Source of the DNA: Tipula vernalis
Taxonomy: Eukaryota; Arthropoda; Insecta; Diptera; Tipulidae
Assembly (NCBI GenBank): GCA_958295665.1
Contig: OY282558.1
Location: forward strand, 49,359,389 to 49,423,388
Direction: 5' to 3'
DNA length: 64,000 nucleotides
Positions 11,379 through 21,759 of this stretch are shown one piece after another. Within the stretch, counting starts at the first letter, position 1; each line of letters opens with the position of its first letter. The position numbers and the translations under genes are program-made. Under the pieces are notes generated by a model. That model had not been told where the DNA came from and ran no database searches. It worked only from the letters and a program-made list of their open reading frames with translations.

Positions 11379-11849
11379 CTTTCTTTTACTCTAGTACAAT
11401 AAAGTATAGTAATCATGAAAATTTTGGACCTTGAGATTTTTAGAGATTTATCTGTTTTGAGGTCCCCTGAGTCCGAAAAAGTGGGTTTCGAAATGGTGTC
11501 TGTCTGTCTGTCTGTCAGTCTGTCTATGTCCTCTCTACAGCCCAGATGGTTTAACCAATCGAACTGAAACTTCAGATTTAAGCTTTTTTGATAAATTGGG
11601 AGGTCCCAGTGAAAATTACTCCAAATCGGCTAACCGGAAGTGACCACTCCCTTGGTCCAGTAAATTTATTTTGCAAATATCTTAAAAAGTATAAGGTTTA
11701 CATAAAACTACTTGAAATAAAATGTTTCCAAAAATTAAAAACAAATAAAAATAAAAAAAATAAAATTTAAAAATTATAAAAAACAATAAAATTGCTCAAA
11801 ATTCTCTGTTCGTAAAAGAAAGTCGTGTGTTGGCCACACCTCCATTTTT
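11376..11849. repeat. Dispersed repeat A (~470 bp)
   Basis: Runs from TTACTTTCTTTTACTCTAG to CACACCTCCATTTTT. It is nearly identical to repeat B at 18483-18947, in the same orientation. Internal landmarks include GAGGTCCCCTGAGTCCG, a (TGTC)n microsatellite near 11499-11525, CCAGATGGTTTAACCAATCG and a terminal GTGTTGGCCACAC palindrome-like end. There is no coding capacity and no TG...CA ends, so it is not an obvious LTR. A non-autonomous element is likely, class unknown. Confidence 0.7.
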
Positions 11850-12487
11850 TATACAGTGTTACCTACTTTGTTTATACATTGTTATATATTTTTTGTCTTT
11901 TACTTTATTACTACGAGCCCTATTCTATTACAGATATTTGCCCTGAACTGGATTTGTCTTATTTTTATTTATTTATTTAAGTACATGATTATTCTTACCT
12001 AATTGAAAGCTTGGCGTCTGCAAGTCTTTATTCTAATATATCTTAACTATTAAACTATTATTTACATGAGGGATATGCACTCTTTACCCCCTGTGTACAT
12101 TAGATTTACATTTTATAAAATTACTAAAGTTGATGTTGCTCACTTCTCTTAAATGAATATATCTGTTATGATCATCATAACCATTTGAGTTTAATTGAGT
12201 CATGAGCTAGTTCGTGTGCCCACTGTGTTGATTCTTTGATAAGATTTTCCAGAAACTGGCTAAGTTCTATGATTTTAGTGCTTGCATACAGTTCTGTGTT
12301 ACTGTAGTAGGGGGACCTGTCTTCATACTGATTATATTTTCTAATTTTTTCCCCGTCGCGTGCCTGAGAATATTTCTTTCGAAAATTCCGAGTTTTTTGT
12401 AGCTGATGGGTGATATATAAACCAAGACGTGAAACCGTAAGTTAATATGGGTCTAATTAGTTGGATATACATAATTTCTTTTGTTCG

Positions 12488-13560
12488 TTAAGGTAGATCT
12501 AGTTTATTGTTAATTGGCCTTAGCATCGCATAGGCTGCTCTAGCTTTTTCTATAGTTTTTTGACAGTGTTGGTTAAAGTTGAGCTTGTTTGTAAAGTGTA
12601 CTCCTAAGTATTTCACCGAGTCTGTTGTTTCAATTTGTTTTCTGTTAATCAAAAGCTTTGCTTTTCCACTTTTTGCCACTGCTGTTTTGATGCATCTGCC
12701 ATAAGGTGGACTAAAGATTATGAGTTTTGATTTGGTCTTTATAGTAGTTTTTCAGTTTTTCTATGTGACTCTGTACCTTTTTGGTTGCGATCTCTGGGCA
12801 AAGGGATGGCGCGAATATTATTGTGTCATCTGCGTAAAGGATTATTTCCATCTCTCTATACTTGTAGGCTGGTCTGCTATATAGAGGCTGTATAGTATGG
12901 GCCTCAATATTGACCCTTGGGGTACTCCTCGGCTTGAATTATGAATTTGTGATCTAGTGGAATTAATTTCTACGTAGAAGTGTCTTTGATGTAGGAAATT
13001 GTGAATAATTCTAATCTAATTATGCGGAAGATTGTGTTTGATAAGTTTGAAGACTAATCCTTTGATCCAGACGGAATCAAAGGCCTTTTGTATATCTAAT
13101 AGACAAACGGCTGTGACTTGTTTACGACTCAGGTTTGAGGTTAAATTATAATGGAGAAGTGTAAGGGTATTCGTAGTTGAATATCCCTGCCTGAAACCAA
13201 ATTGGAATTGAGGAATCTTGGATGGGCCTTCTTCTGGGTATACTAAGGTCCTGAGTGATCTCCATATAATTTTTTCGAGAAGTTTACCTTGGTTTGAGTT
13301 GAGGCATATAGCTCTGCTGTCTTCTGCTCTTTTTGGATTTTTCACTTTTGGGATAGGGATTATGTGAGATTTTTTCCAATCTAAAGAGAAGTACGATAAA
13401 TTTAGACAGTTGTTTATTAAAATTGAGAGATTGTTAAAGTATGTTTTTGGGAGCTTTTTAATGATAAAGTTTGAAATTTTATCGGGTCCTGATGATTTTT
13501 TGTGCTTGTAACTAAGTAATTAAGTTCTAATGGATAGGTAAAGCTCTCTTCTATTGGTTT
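12488..13560 (-). pseudogene. Jockey LINE reverse transcriptase
   Basis: Minus-strand pieces in order: SSGPDKISNFIIKKLP and WKKSHIIPIPKV (about 13520-13345), ICLNSNQGKLLEKIIWRSL, FGFRQGYSTTNTL and motif A LLDIQKAFDSVW (ORF 13345-13016). RGVPQGSILRPILYSLYI (motif B) and ILYADDTIIFA (motif C, about 12850-12815) follow, then a C-terminal VKYLGVHFTNKLNFNQHC block (ORF 12679-12488). The YADD site is intact, but several frameshifts separate the pieces. The blocks are typical of the Jockey clade. Confidence 0.82.
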
Positions 13561-13936
13561 TATGGCTGGGTTTGCACTCGAAAACGTGGTTAGGGGATCA
13601 GCGGAGGAGTTAATAAAGTTATTGACCTCTTGGCAAACTGTTTGGGTTTAGGTTGAGTTAATATTAGGAACTTGTTCTGTACATAGCAATTTGTAATAGT
13701 TTGCGAACTCGTTAGTTATTTCGAGTTGTTCCGGTGCAATGAACCTTTTCCTTCCTGTGAGACTATTAATTTCTTGGAACATGGAGTTTCCAGGTTTGAT
13801 TCCAGATAGTTTCTTTATGAATTTTTCATTTAGGTGTTTTGAAATATGATGTTTAATAATGTATGTGAGGCAGCTTATCTGTGATTTAACTGAGAGGTAA
13901 CTAGGATCTTGGTTATTTAGTGTTCTGTTATATATT

Positions 13937-14920
13937 CTACATAATACTTTTTTTTAGTTTCCTACGGTATTCTAGCAATTTTTGGAGTAAAGGTCGGAGA
14001 TTATTGTATGTGTGGTTTTTCTGTTTTACTTTGAGAATCAGAATACTGATTGATTTTTGCACTGACATTGTCAGTATCCTAATATATTTGTCAATCTCGG
14101 CTTCTGATAGGTTTCTATCGTTCGGTATTCGTACCTTTTGAAGTTCTTGGTCTGTTTCGTTTGAAAAATTTGCCCAGTTTGTAGCTTTATAGTTATAGTG
14201 GTTAGGAGGCTCTATTCTTAAAAAATCCGTGACACTTAAGAGATCTATTGTTAGTTCCACCGCGCAGTGGTCTGAAAATGATGGAATCGATTTACACGCA
14301 AAGTTATCTTTTCTTGCGTAACTAGTGACCATGTTGTTTGTAACTTGGTAGAAGTCTATGACTGATCCTGATCGGGGAAATGTTGCTTTTTTGGCTACGA
14401 TTTGTACAAAGTTGCTGGATGAGGAAGTGAGCAGATTTTGGAGAGCGTTACCTGTTATATTGTCTACTCCATCCCATGCTGTGTTGCGTGCATTAAAGTC
14501 TCCTCCTATTATTGTCAATACAAAATTGTCGCTTTGATTGTTCAGTAGGTTAGGTTTGTAAAATTAGTACCATTCGGGATGTAGATGGAAACGATTAGAA
14601 TTTTTTCGAGGTTTGATCTTGCGATAGTTATTGCTGAGTATTTAATGTAATTTATGTTAGGTATTATTAGCCGGTCTGTTTTAAAGTTATCCTTTACTAA
14701 AATTGCAGTTCCTTTTAATCTATCCGTTTTATTGTGTCTGAATATTTTGTAGTTATCTACTACGAATTTGTGCCTATCTTGAAGGTTTGTTTCCTGTAGT
14801 AGGAAAACATCCGGTTGTTTTTGCTTCACTAGATGAAAGAGTTGAGCTCTATTGACATGATTCGCAATAGAGCAGCAATTTAACGTATATATTTTTAGTC
14901 TGTTTAACCCTGATATATTG
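13937..14920 (-). pseudogene. Jockey LINE apurinic-like endonuclease
   Basis: Begins with IYTLNCCSIANHVNRA upstream of 14829, then QPDVFLLQET (first catalytic region) and VSIYIPNGT, followed in another frame by IIGGDFNARNTAWDG (ORF 14518-13937) and SFSDHCAVELTI. These are the QET, GDFNA and SDH motifs of exonuclease/endonuclease/phosphatase-type LINE endonucleases. A frameshift lies near 14520-14540. The domain sits directly upstream of the RT pieces, as expected for ORF2. Confidence 0.82.
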
Positions 14921-15108
14921 AAAAAACGAATGAAATATATGCTACCTGTCTGTCTTCCAATGTTTGTAATTTTCTGTATTGTGGCAAAAAATTGTTAACT
15001 CTTTTAATGAAAATTCCTAAATTACACCCGAATAGCTCATGACTCTCGTTATTTATAAATTTGGTAAAATTAATATTATTGTAATTATTGCCTATATTAG
15101 TATTATAA
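14904..15108 (-). pseudogene. Jockey ORF1 C-terminal fragment
   Basis: Minus-strand translation gives ESHELFGCNLGIFIKRV, PQYRKLQTLEDRQ and ISFVFSIYQG. This pattern resembles the C-terminal tail of Jockey ORF1 proteins. The upstream part of ORF1 continues at 18482-18301 across LINE2 (with SQNIKFADLF). ORF1 proteins bind the element RNA; the nucleic-acid-binding zinc knuckles are not visible here. Confidence 0.55.
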
Positions 15109-18100
15109 AGGTAGAACCCCACTTTCATAAACTCGACTCGGCGAGAGGTGTTGGACCTCACTTTGTCAAGTCAGTTTATTTCCAACTCTGTTGCAAACTG
15201 GCATGTTTCAAGCGAAGCTTCTCTGTCGGACCACATGCACATCAGGTTCGATATACCGGGAGTGATCATACAGGCAACAGAGCGTCGTATCCCTTGTTTT
15301 ACAAATTGGAAAACATATAGGTATATTTTATTTATCAAAGCAGACATGCTGCCAACATCTTTGAGTTCAATTAGTGACCTAGAAACCGCAGCTGGTCTGC
15401 TTAATGACGTGCTCCTATCTTCCTACGAAAGCAGCTGTGTGGTGCGAAACGTTGTGGTTAATCGCAAAGTTCCATGGTGGAACGAACAGCTGGCTAAACT
15501 TCGTAAGAAGGTTAGGAAATTATTTAATAGGGCAAAGCATTCCAATGAGTGGAATGAATATAGGCAAGCCCTAACCAGTTACAACACAGAACTAAGGCGT
15601 TCCAAACGCCTCACGTGGAGGAAAAACTGTGGAAATATCGAGTATATATCTACAGCTGCTCGACTCCATAAAGTTCTAGCTAAAGATCAGTCCAACGGGA
15701 TTGGGCTTCTTCTGAAATCCGATGGTAGTTATACATCAGGTCGCAAAGAGTCGCTCGAAACCCTGCTTCAAGTGCACTTTCCGGGCTGCACTGTTTGCGA
15801 CACAAATACAATCACTAACTCCATATCTGGTACACACATGGGTGTAAATATGGGTTATGTTAATAGTTTATCCGGTAAGCTTTTTACTCCGGATAAAGTC
15901 AAATGGGCCATTAACTCTTTTCAGCCTTTCAAGGCTCCAGGAGGGGACGGAATCTTCCCAGCCCTCCTTCAAAGGGGCCTGGACTTGATTACCCCTGCTC
16001 TGGTGGCCTTGTTTAGAACTAGCTTCAATTGGGGTCACATACCACAGGCTTGGAGTCAAGTAAACGTGGTTTTTATCCCAAAGCCTGGCAATCGGCCATG
16101 TGAACTTCCTAAGTCCTTTCGACCTATCAGTCTTACATCGTTTATTCTTAAAACCATGGAACGACTTATAGATCTTCATATCAGAGACTGGTTAACGGCA
16201 ACCAGACCTCTAAATCCAAATCAATTCGCCTATAGGAAAGGCAAATCCACAGAGGGTGCGCTGCATCTACTTGTCACCAAGATTGAAGCAGCCTATCGCT
16301 CGAAAGAAATTGCTCTGTGTGCATTTCTGGATATTGAGGGAGCTTTTGACAATACTGGATACGACTCAATTGCTAGGGCAATCAAGCGTAGAGGTATTGA
16401 CGATCCGACTAACCACTGGATTAGTTCCATGTTGGTTAGTAGGAAGATTACATCTAAATTAGGTAATGAGTCGGTCACGATTACGGCAGCAAGAGGGTGT
16501 CCGCAGGGCGGTGTCCTGTCCCCTTTGCTGTGGTCACTCGTGATCGACGAGTTGCTTGATAATTTACATCTACTTGGGTACGATGCCATTGGTTATGCGG
16601 ACGATTTGGTTATCATAGTCTCTGGAGGGCATGAACGTACGATGTCCGCCAGCATGCAACAGGCTTTGCTTGTTATTTCGAATTGGTGCACTGGGGAGGG
16701 CCTTTCGATTAACCCTAGCAAAACAGTCCTGGTGCCCTTCACCAAAAGACGTAATTTGAACCTTGGTTCAATTAGTCTTAATAATATAAATATCGGATAC
16801 TCCAGTGAAGTCAAATATCTGGGTGTTGTCCTAGATAAGAAACTAACTTGGAACTCTCATATTACTTCAACTACCGAACGCGCGGCCAGGGCCATGTGGG
16901 CCTGCCGGCGTATGTTCGGCAGGACCTGGGGCCTGAACTCAAAAATGATTTACTGGATGTACATCATGATAGTGAGGCCAATTGTAACATATGGGGCAAT
17001 AGTTTGGTGGCCTAAGGTACAGCAAAAAGTTATTATGAACAAGCTGACCTCATTACAGAGACTAGCATGTCTCGGAATTACAGGTGCTATGCGCACCTGC
17101 CCTACGGCGGCAATGGAAGCTCTCATCGAGCTCACTCCACTTCATATCCACGTCAAAAAATCAGCTGCTACCTGTGCAGCTAGATTGAAGCTCGCGAATC
17201 AATACAGTCATGATGACCATATGGGTCACCTGGACATTTTGAATGAACTTCCAGACCTGAATATGTTCTTTAGTGTCCCGGACGTTATGCCGAAAGAACT
17301 CTGCTTTGGCAGGAATTTCGTGGTAACAATCCCCGATAGAACAGACTGGGATACTGGGTTACCGCAGATGGAACCTAACAGCCTAGTCTGGTACACTGAT
17401 GGATCAAAAATGGATAGTGGAGTCGGCATTGGTGTCTTTGGACCCAATCACAAAATATCGAAATCACTGGGTACTTACCCCAGTGTTTTTCTAGCCGAAA
17501 TTCACGCCATCGAAATCTGCGCCTCTATTATTATGACCAAAGGTCTTAAAGGCGCATCCATCCACATTTTGTCTGACAGCCAAGCAGCACTGAAAGCATT
17601 GGCTTCTAACTGCTTGGTTTCCAAGTCGGTTCAAAGTTGTTATAAACTGCTACAATCTCTCTCTTGTCAAAACAAAGTAAGGTTGTGGTGGGTGCCTGGT
17701 CACATGGGCATCACTGGAAATGAGATAGCCGACGAACTTGCACGGGCAGGCTCGTCGACTACACTCATTGGCCCTGAGCCTTTTTGTGGTATCCCGTGGG
17801 CTTCTGCAACCTACACAATCAGTAAATGGGAAAAAATACAGTGCTTGACTTATTGGAACTGTATTCCCGGCCTTAGACAAGCCAAATCTTTGATCAGGCC
17901 ATTTCACCACAAAAATTTGGCGATCAATTTCAGCAAAGGAAATATTAGGAAACTTGTGAGTTTTCTCTCAGGTCACTGTAACCTGAGATATCATTTGAAC
18001 AAAATGAACCTGTCCACAGAGACGGAGTGCCGACTCTGTTTGGAAGAGACAGAAACCGCAGAACACATACTATGTGAGTGTGTTGCTCTGTGCACACGGA

Positions 18101-18294
18101 GGTGGATTCATTTTGAAGAGAGGTATCTGACCCCGGAGAAATGTAAATTGGCCTCTATAAACAGCATTCTCGCCTTTATTAGAGAGGTGGAGAAGCTCCT
18201 GGAGTAACAGTACCCAATAGCACAAAAGATCTTTTAGGTCGTAGTGCTAGCCGCTTTTGGGCAGGGACGAAAAAAAAAAAAAAAAAAAAAAAAA
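15109..18294 (+). mobile_element. LINE2: 5'-truncated I/Loa-like LINE with RNase H, inserted in Jockey
   Basis: The insertion is bounded by ATTATAA at 15102-15108 and 18295-18301 and ends with a 25-bp poly-A (18270-18294). It begins inside the endonuclease domain, so the 5' end was lost at integration, the usual result of incomplete target-primed reverse transcription. The body is open from 15115 to the stop at 18207. The 3' UTR contains TCTTTTAGGTCG, also seen in the 3' UTR of LINE3 near 52910 (minus strand). Confidence 0.85.
15115..18207 (+). CDS. LINE2 ORF2: end of endonuclease, reverse transcriptase, RNase H, zinc-knuckle tail
   Basis: Open for about 1030 codons with no native start, because the 5' end is truncated (the upstream frame has a stop at 15112). 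In order: last endonuclease block (LDLTLSSQF, SLSDHMHIRF); RT with motif 1 VNVVFIPKPGN, motif A FLDIEGAFD, motif B PQGGVLSPLLW and motif C GYADDLVIIV; connection; RNase H with WYTDGSKMD, FLAEIHAIEI, ILSDSQAALKAL and WVPGHMGITGNEIADELAR, which contain all four metal-binding acidic residues plus the histidine; then a CRLCLEETETAEHILCEC knuckle. RT with RNase H places it in the I/Loa/R1 assemblage. No internal stop or frameshift was seen, so it is one of the youngest sequences here. It cannot transpose alone without the missing endonuclease and ORF1. Confidence 0.88.
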   Translation, partial: NPTFINSTRREVLDLTLSSQFISNSVANWHVSSEASLSDHMHIRFDIPGVIIQATERRIPCFTNWKTYRYILFIKADMLPTSLSSISDLETAAGLLNDVLLSSYESSCVVRNVVVNRKVPWWNEQLAKLRKKVRKLFNRAKHSNEWNEYRQALTSYNTELRRSKRLTWRKNCGNIEYISTAARLHKVLAKDQSNGIGLLLKSDGSYTSGRKESLETLLQVHFPGCTVCDTNTITNSISGTHMGVNMGYVNSLSGKLFTPDKVKWAINSFQPFKAPGGDGIFPALLQRGLDLITPALVALFRTSFNWGHIPQAWSQVNVVFIPKPGNRPCELPKSFRPISLTSFILKTMERLIDLHIRDWLTATRPLNPNQFAYRKGKSTEGALHLLVTKIEAAYRSKEIALCAFLDIEGAFDNTGYDSIARAIKRRGIDDPTNHWISSMLVSRKITSKLGNESVTITAARGCPQGGVLSPLLWSLVIDELLDNLHLLGYDAIGYADDLVIIVSGGHERTMSASMQQALLVISNWCTGEGLSINPSKTVLVPFTKRRNLNLGSISLNNINIGYSSEVKYLGVVLDKKLTWNSHITSTTERAARAMWACRRMFGRTWGLNSKMIYWMYIMIVRPIVTYGAIVWWPKVQQKVIMNKLTSLQRLACLGITGAMRTCPTAAMEALIELTPLHIHVKKSAATCAARLKLANQYSHDDHMGHLDILNELPDLNMFFSVPDVMPKELCFGRNFVVTIPDRTDWDTGLPQMEPNSLVWYTDGSKMDSGVGIGVFGPNHKISKSLGTYPSVFLAEIHAIEICASIIMTKGLKGASIHILSDSQAALKALASNCLVSKSVQSCYKLLQSLSCQNKVRLWWVPGHMGITGNEIADELARAGSSTTLIGPEPFCGIPWASATYTISKWEKIQCLTYWNCIPGLRQAKSLIRPFHHKNLAINFSKGNIRKLVSFLSGHCNLRYHLNKMNLSTETECRLCLEETETAEHILCECVALCTRRWIHFEERYLTPEKCKLASINSILAFIREVEKLLE

Positions 18295-18300
18295 ATTATA

Positions 18301-18482
18301 ATTATTCACCTTTTCTGCTTTCAGTGGTACTTCTGCTCTGCTTTGCTGCTCTGGTTCTCCGGAAGTTCTTGATGTGTTAGTACAGAACAGGTCGGCAAAT
18401 TTTATATTTTGGGATACTCCACGTTGTGCCGATTTTATTGCAAATAGGTTCTGTTTGTGTTTTTTAGTTCGCTCTTCTTCTT
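18301..18482 (-). pseudogene. Jockey ORF1 fragment upstream of LINE2
   Basis: Minus-strand reading gives QRGVSQNIKFADLF and EPEQQSRAEVPL, then runs up to the LINE2 target duplication. It continues in frame into 15108-14904 once LINE2 is removed. The upstream end is cut by repeat B at 18482. Confidence 0.5.
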
Positions 18483-18947
18483 TTACTTTCTTTTACTCTA
18501 GTAAAATAAAGTATAGTAATCATGAAAATTTTGGACCTTGAGATTTTAAGAGATTTATGTGTTTTGAGGTCCCTTGAGTCCGAAAAAGTGGGTTTCGAAA
18601 TGGTGTCTGTCTGTCAGTCTGTCAGTCTGTCTGTGTCCTCTCTACAGCCCAGATGGTTTAACCAATCGAACTGAAACTTCAGATTTAAGCTTTTTTGATA
18701 AATTGGGAGGTCCCAGTGAATTTTACTCCAAATCGGCTAACCGGAAGTGGCCACTCCCTTGGTCCAGAAAATTTATTTTGCAAATATCTTAAAATGTATA
18801 AGGTTTACAAAAAACTACTTAATACAAAATGTTTCCAAAAATTAAAAACAAATAAAAATAAGAAATAAAAAGTTATAAAAAAAATAAAATTTCTCAAAAT
18901 TCTCTGTTCGTAAAAGAAAGTCGTGTGTTGGCCACACCTCCATTTTT
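18483..18947. repeat. Dispersed repeat B (~465 bp), direct copy of repeat A
   Basis: Same landmarks and order as repeat A (TTACTTTCTTTTACTCTAG start, TGTC/CAGT microsatellite near 18604-18634, GTGTTGGCCACACCTCCATTTTT end), with only scattered substitutions and small indels. Directly after it, BEL1 LTR sequence resumes at AATTTTGTAATGATAATAAT. Confidence 0.7.
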
Positions 18948-18996
18948 AATTTTGTAATGATAATAATTTTTGTTTTTACAAATTTCAATTCATAAA
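18948..18996 (-). repeat. BEL1 5' LTR, second half
   Basis: AATTTTGTAATGATAATAAT through AATTCATAAAC matches the end of the 3' LTR at 6171-6220, apart from a few changes. It completes the LTR interrupted at 11378. The last few bases (ACA) have diverged, so the outer boundary is approximate and no target duplication can be read. Confidence 0.75.
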
Positions 18997-21239
18997 CTTA
19001 ATATAATTTTCTTTTCTTTTCAGAAAATATAATCGCGAGTTGGATGGTGTCAATATAAATTTGATAAGGTTGTGACTCAACAATACGGTTTTCGTCTTTT
19101 CAGAGAGTTTGGTAAACAGCGGACGTCTTTGATCCCAGAAAGGACATCAATTTACTAAAAAATAAAATTCCGAGTTATAATTTTGGATTGGTTTTTTAAA
19201 TTGTCCACCCACCTTTCAAAATCCAGCAATCTTAACGCTTTCTTATTGCTACGCCTAAATTTTCTTCCCACCAACCGTTCCCCGCTTTGATCTAGGCTTA
19301 CATGACAAAATGTATCATGATCAAAGGAATAGGTAGAATTCAGCATCACCAGTGTATAATCGACTTCACTTTCCTCAATTTTGTTGTTGTTGTAAAATTT
19401 ATTATTAATTTAGGATAAACTTCATTCGCATCACTTTGTGCTTGATTCTTCATGCGAAAATCACCGGTTGCAAGGTTGTAAGGTCGCCAACACAAAACAG
19501 TCATTTTTTTGTAACGGGAACCATTCAAAATAGCATATTTCAAACTAATTAGGTATAACACGGTATGTGCGGTACAAAACTTGATGAAATAGCATTCTTT
19601 GCTGTCTTATACCAGATGAAGCATTCCAAAATTACATTCAGCGAATTAATTTAGAGTCTTGGTATAGTATTTCAGCCTAAAAAATAAATAATCAATTCCA
19701 TATAAACCATGTAGGCGTCCCTTAGTAAAAAGCATCACCGGTGGTCTAGCACGTAAATCAATGTTTTCATCTCCAATAATATTTTACAGCTGTGGTTAAT
19801 CTTTTATAGGTGGTAAATAGTGTGAATCGTACACGTTTGTTTTGTAGTCAATCTCAAATAAAGCACTTTAAGAAGATCTTAATTATCTTACATCATATTT
19901 AATATTTAAGTATATATCGTTGCTGCGCTTCAATATAAACCAAAATCAATTAAGAAAGAATTTTTATAATTAGTATTCAAGAGAAATGCACAAAAAAAAA
20001 CCGTTAAATAGCGTACATTTTTATTTATAGTACATAATAAAAAAAGTTACTGACCAAAATAATAGTTAAATGGTTGTTAAAAAAAAAAAATAGTTGCAGG
20101 TGGATTTTATAGTTTTGTATACGCGGTTATAGTAATAGAACAGTATCGTGCGAATCTATGATTTATGATGGTATAAGCCCAAATAAGTGAGGCGCCAGAT
20201 CATCATAAAAGACATATTCTTCTCAAAATGTAATTCTTAGAAAATGTTAACGACCAATATAATATCTGTAATGTCCATTTGTCTCGATGCGATTTTACGC
20301 CACTGCTCTTAAGCAGGTATATGCCGTAGGTAAATAATACGGAAAATAAACAACAAGACTTATATATGAATGAATACAAAATTAATTAATTATAAAAATA
20401 AAAAAAATGGTTAAAAGAATTAAATGTGAATGTTTATGTTCTTAAAGGGCCTCTCAAAGTCGCGACACGTCTTATATAAATTAGTATTTACCGTTGATTC
20501 CCTGATTGGTATATTCTTGTTCGTTTATGACACAGAATAGATTGATTTTTTGGTTCGCCTATTTTATATCCGAAAAAAAGTTTGACATGTATTGATGATT
20601 TTATTTTTATGTTAAAATTAAGATTTATTTCCATTTTGGTTTGCTTTTATGTTTTATACTTTCTTGAAAATTTCTAATTATTTGTGGATATGCTATATAC
20701 GTGTATTATGACTGTTTGTCCGCTATGTAAATCTACAGTTTTTCATTTAGAATTTTAGTTAAACCATACTCGGGTATTCAATGCCCACAAAATCTCCAAC
20801 AGGAGCTCCTCTCTCATTTATGTATTTATTAGGGCCAAGTTCACCAAGAAAAATGTGTATTGTGCATACGGAAATAAAATATATAAATCTAAGGTTTTGG
20901 ACGTGTTTTATAGGTAAGTTACCATCTTATATTGGAAATGCTAAATAAATTTTTAATTTGTATAGGCTCTAAATTATTCAGATTAAATCTCTATTTGTTA
21001 TTGGTTGCCACCAAGGTTAACACCCAATGTATAGAGTCGGTTCAGAATATTTAGTAACAATCGTTGTGGAAACCATTTTTTAAAGTGTCGTGAAATAATT
21101 TTGTTCAATGTTTCTTGGTGATAGTCTAGTTACACCATTAATAAGTGCAAGTCTAAACAAGTTAAAGTGCTAGTGAAAAAATAATCTGGTTTCTGAGGTG
21201 TTGTATAAGCGGCGATTTATTTGATATTTGCTTAAAAAA
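18997..21239. other. AT-rich intergenic DNA
   Basis: No ORF with a recognisable domain, no tRNA-like fold and no flanked element seen. Short A/T homopolymer runs occur throughout. A GTTGTTGTTGT-like run near 19381 is the only simple repeat of note. Confidence 0.5.
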
Positions 21240-21720
21240 AAAAAATGTCCGTCCGTCTGTCTGGATGTCTGTATGTCTGTATGTCTGTACCCATGTTATC
21301 TCGAGAACGGCTTATTCGATTTCGAGGCCGAGATTTAAAAAGCTTTTGGAACCTGTGCATCTAAAGGGTCGGGTACCTGCCATACGAAGTGACCCAAAAT
21401 ACCTGGTTGTAAAAATATTTACCAATTTTTTATATATGCTGGTTTGATTATTGAGTTGGGCATTGAATTTGGGGTTGATTTTAAGGTTAGTTTAGGGATC
21501 AATTGGCTGGTTGAGTTGAGGCTCAATAGGATATAGTGAATTGTTGACAAATTTTTTATATATGCTGGTTTGAGGAGTTAGTTTGGCGTAAAGTTTGCGG
21601 TTTAGTTGAGGGTTAAGTTAGGTTCCGTTTACGAGTTAAATTAGGGTTGAGCTGCGGTTTAGTTGGGGTTGGATTATCGACGGAACCAAAAACGTTGTCC
21701 GTTGAGCTGAGAATTTGTGA
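21240..21720 (+). repeat. CTGT-rich dispersed repeat plus degenerate GGTTGAGTTAGG-like tract
   Basis: Begins with TGTCCGTCCGTCTGTCTGG and TATGTCTGTATGTCTGTACC, followed by TCGAGAACGGCTTATTCGAT, the layout of a microsatellite-headed dispersed repeat. From about 21450 it becomes a degenerate G/T-rich tract of GGTTGAGTT/GGTTAAGTTAGG-like units. A similar G/T-rich tract lies at 29031-29240 on the other side of the CACTA element, which suggests both belong to one block split by that insertion. Not coding. Confidence 0.5.
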
Positions 21721-21759
21721 TTTTTTTTTTTATAAAAATTTTATTGGGATTCTATATCT

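Larger units (their letters stand above)
11950..18482 (-). mobile_element. Decayed Jockey-type LINE, split by LINE2
   Basis: On the minus strand, ORF1 sequence (18482-18301 and 15108-14904), endonuclease (about 14920-13937) and RT (13560-12488) follow in Jockey order. The 3' end appears to be the AAATAAAT-type tail near 11945-11970. Removing LINE2 (15109-18294) and one ATTATAA copy rejoins the ORF1 frame. Multiple frameshifts make it inactive. Its 5' end is cut off at repeat B. The ~100 bp between repeat A and the tail (11850-11949) are unassigned. Confidence 0.72.
6029..18996 (-). mobile_element. BEL/Pao LTR retrotransposon BEL1, with a 7.5-kb nested block in its 5' LTR
   Basis: The element lies on the minus strand. 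In order from its 5' end it has: 5' LTR (18996-18948 plus 11378-11159), PBS (11154-11141), gag (10856-10180), zinc knuckles and protease (10196-9483), RT (9263-8224), RNase H and integrase (8263-6251), polypurine tract (6242-6226) and a truncated 3' LTR (6225-6029). The gag-pro-RT-RH-IN order, the DTG protease and the FGGLWEAAVK integrase motif are BEL/Pao hallmarks. The two LTR copies are very similar over their shared part, so the insertion is not ancient. Frameshifts, a changed RT active site and an integrase deletion make it inactive. Confidence 0.88.

Noticed and set aside
11376..18947. Repeats A and B as LTRs of one LTR retrotransposon
   Set aside because: They lack TG...CA ends, PBS and PPT, and the interior is made of LINE sequence in both orientations rather than gag-pol.
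21461..21720. Telomere-like TTAGG/TTAGGG words in the G/T-rich tract
   Set aside because: The words are irregular and embedded in GGTTGAGTT-like units without a 5- or 6-bp period; a similar tract recurs at 29 kb. Not a telomeric array.
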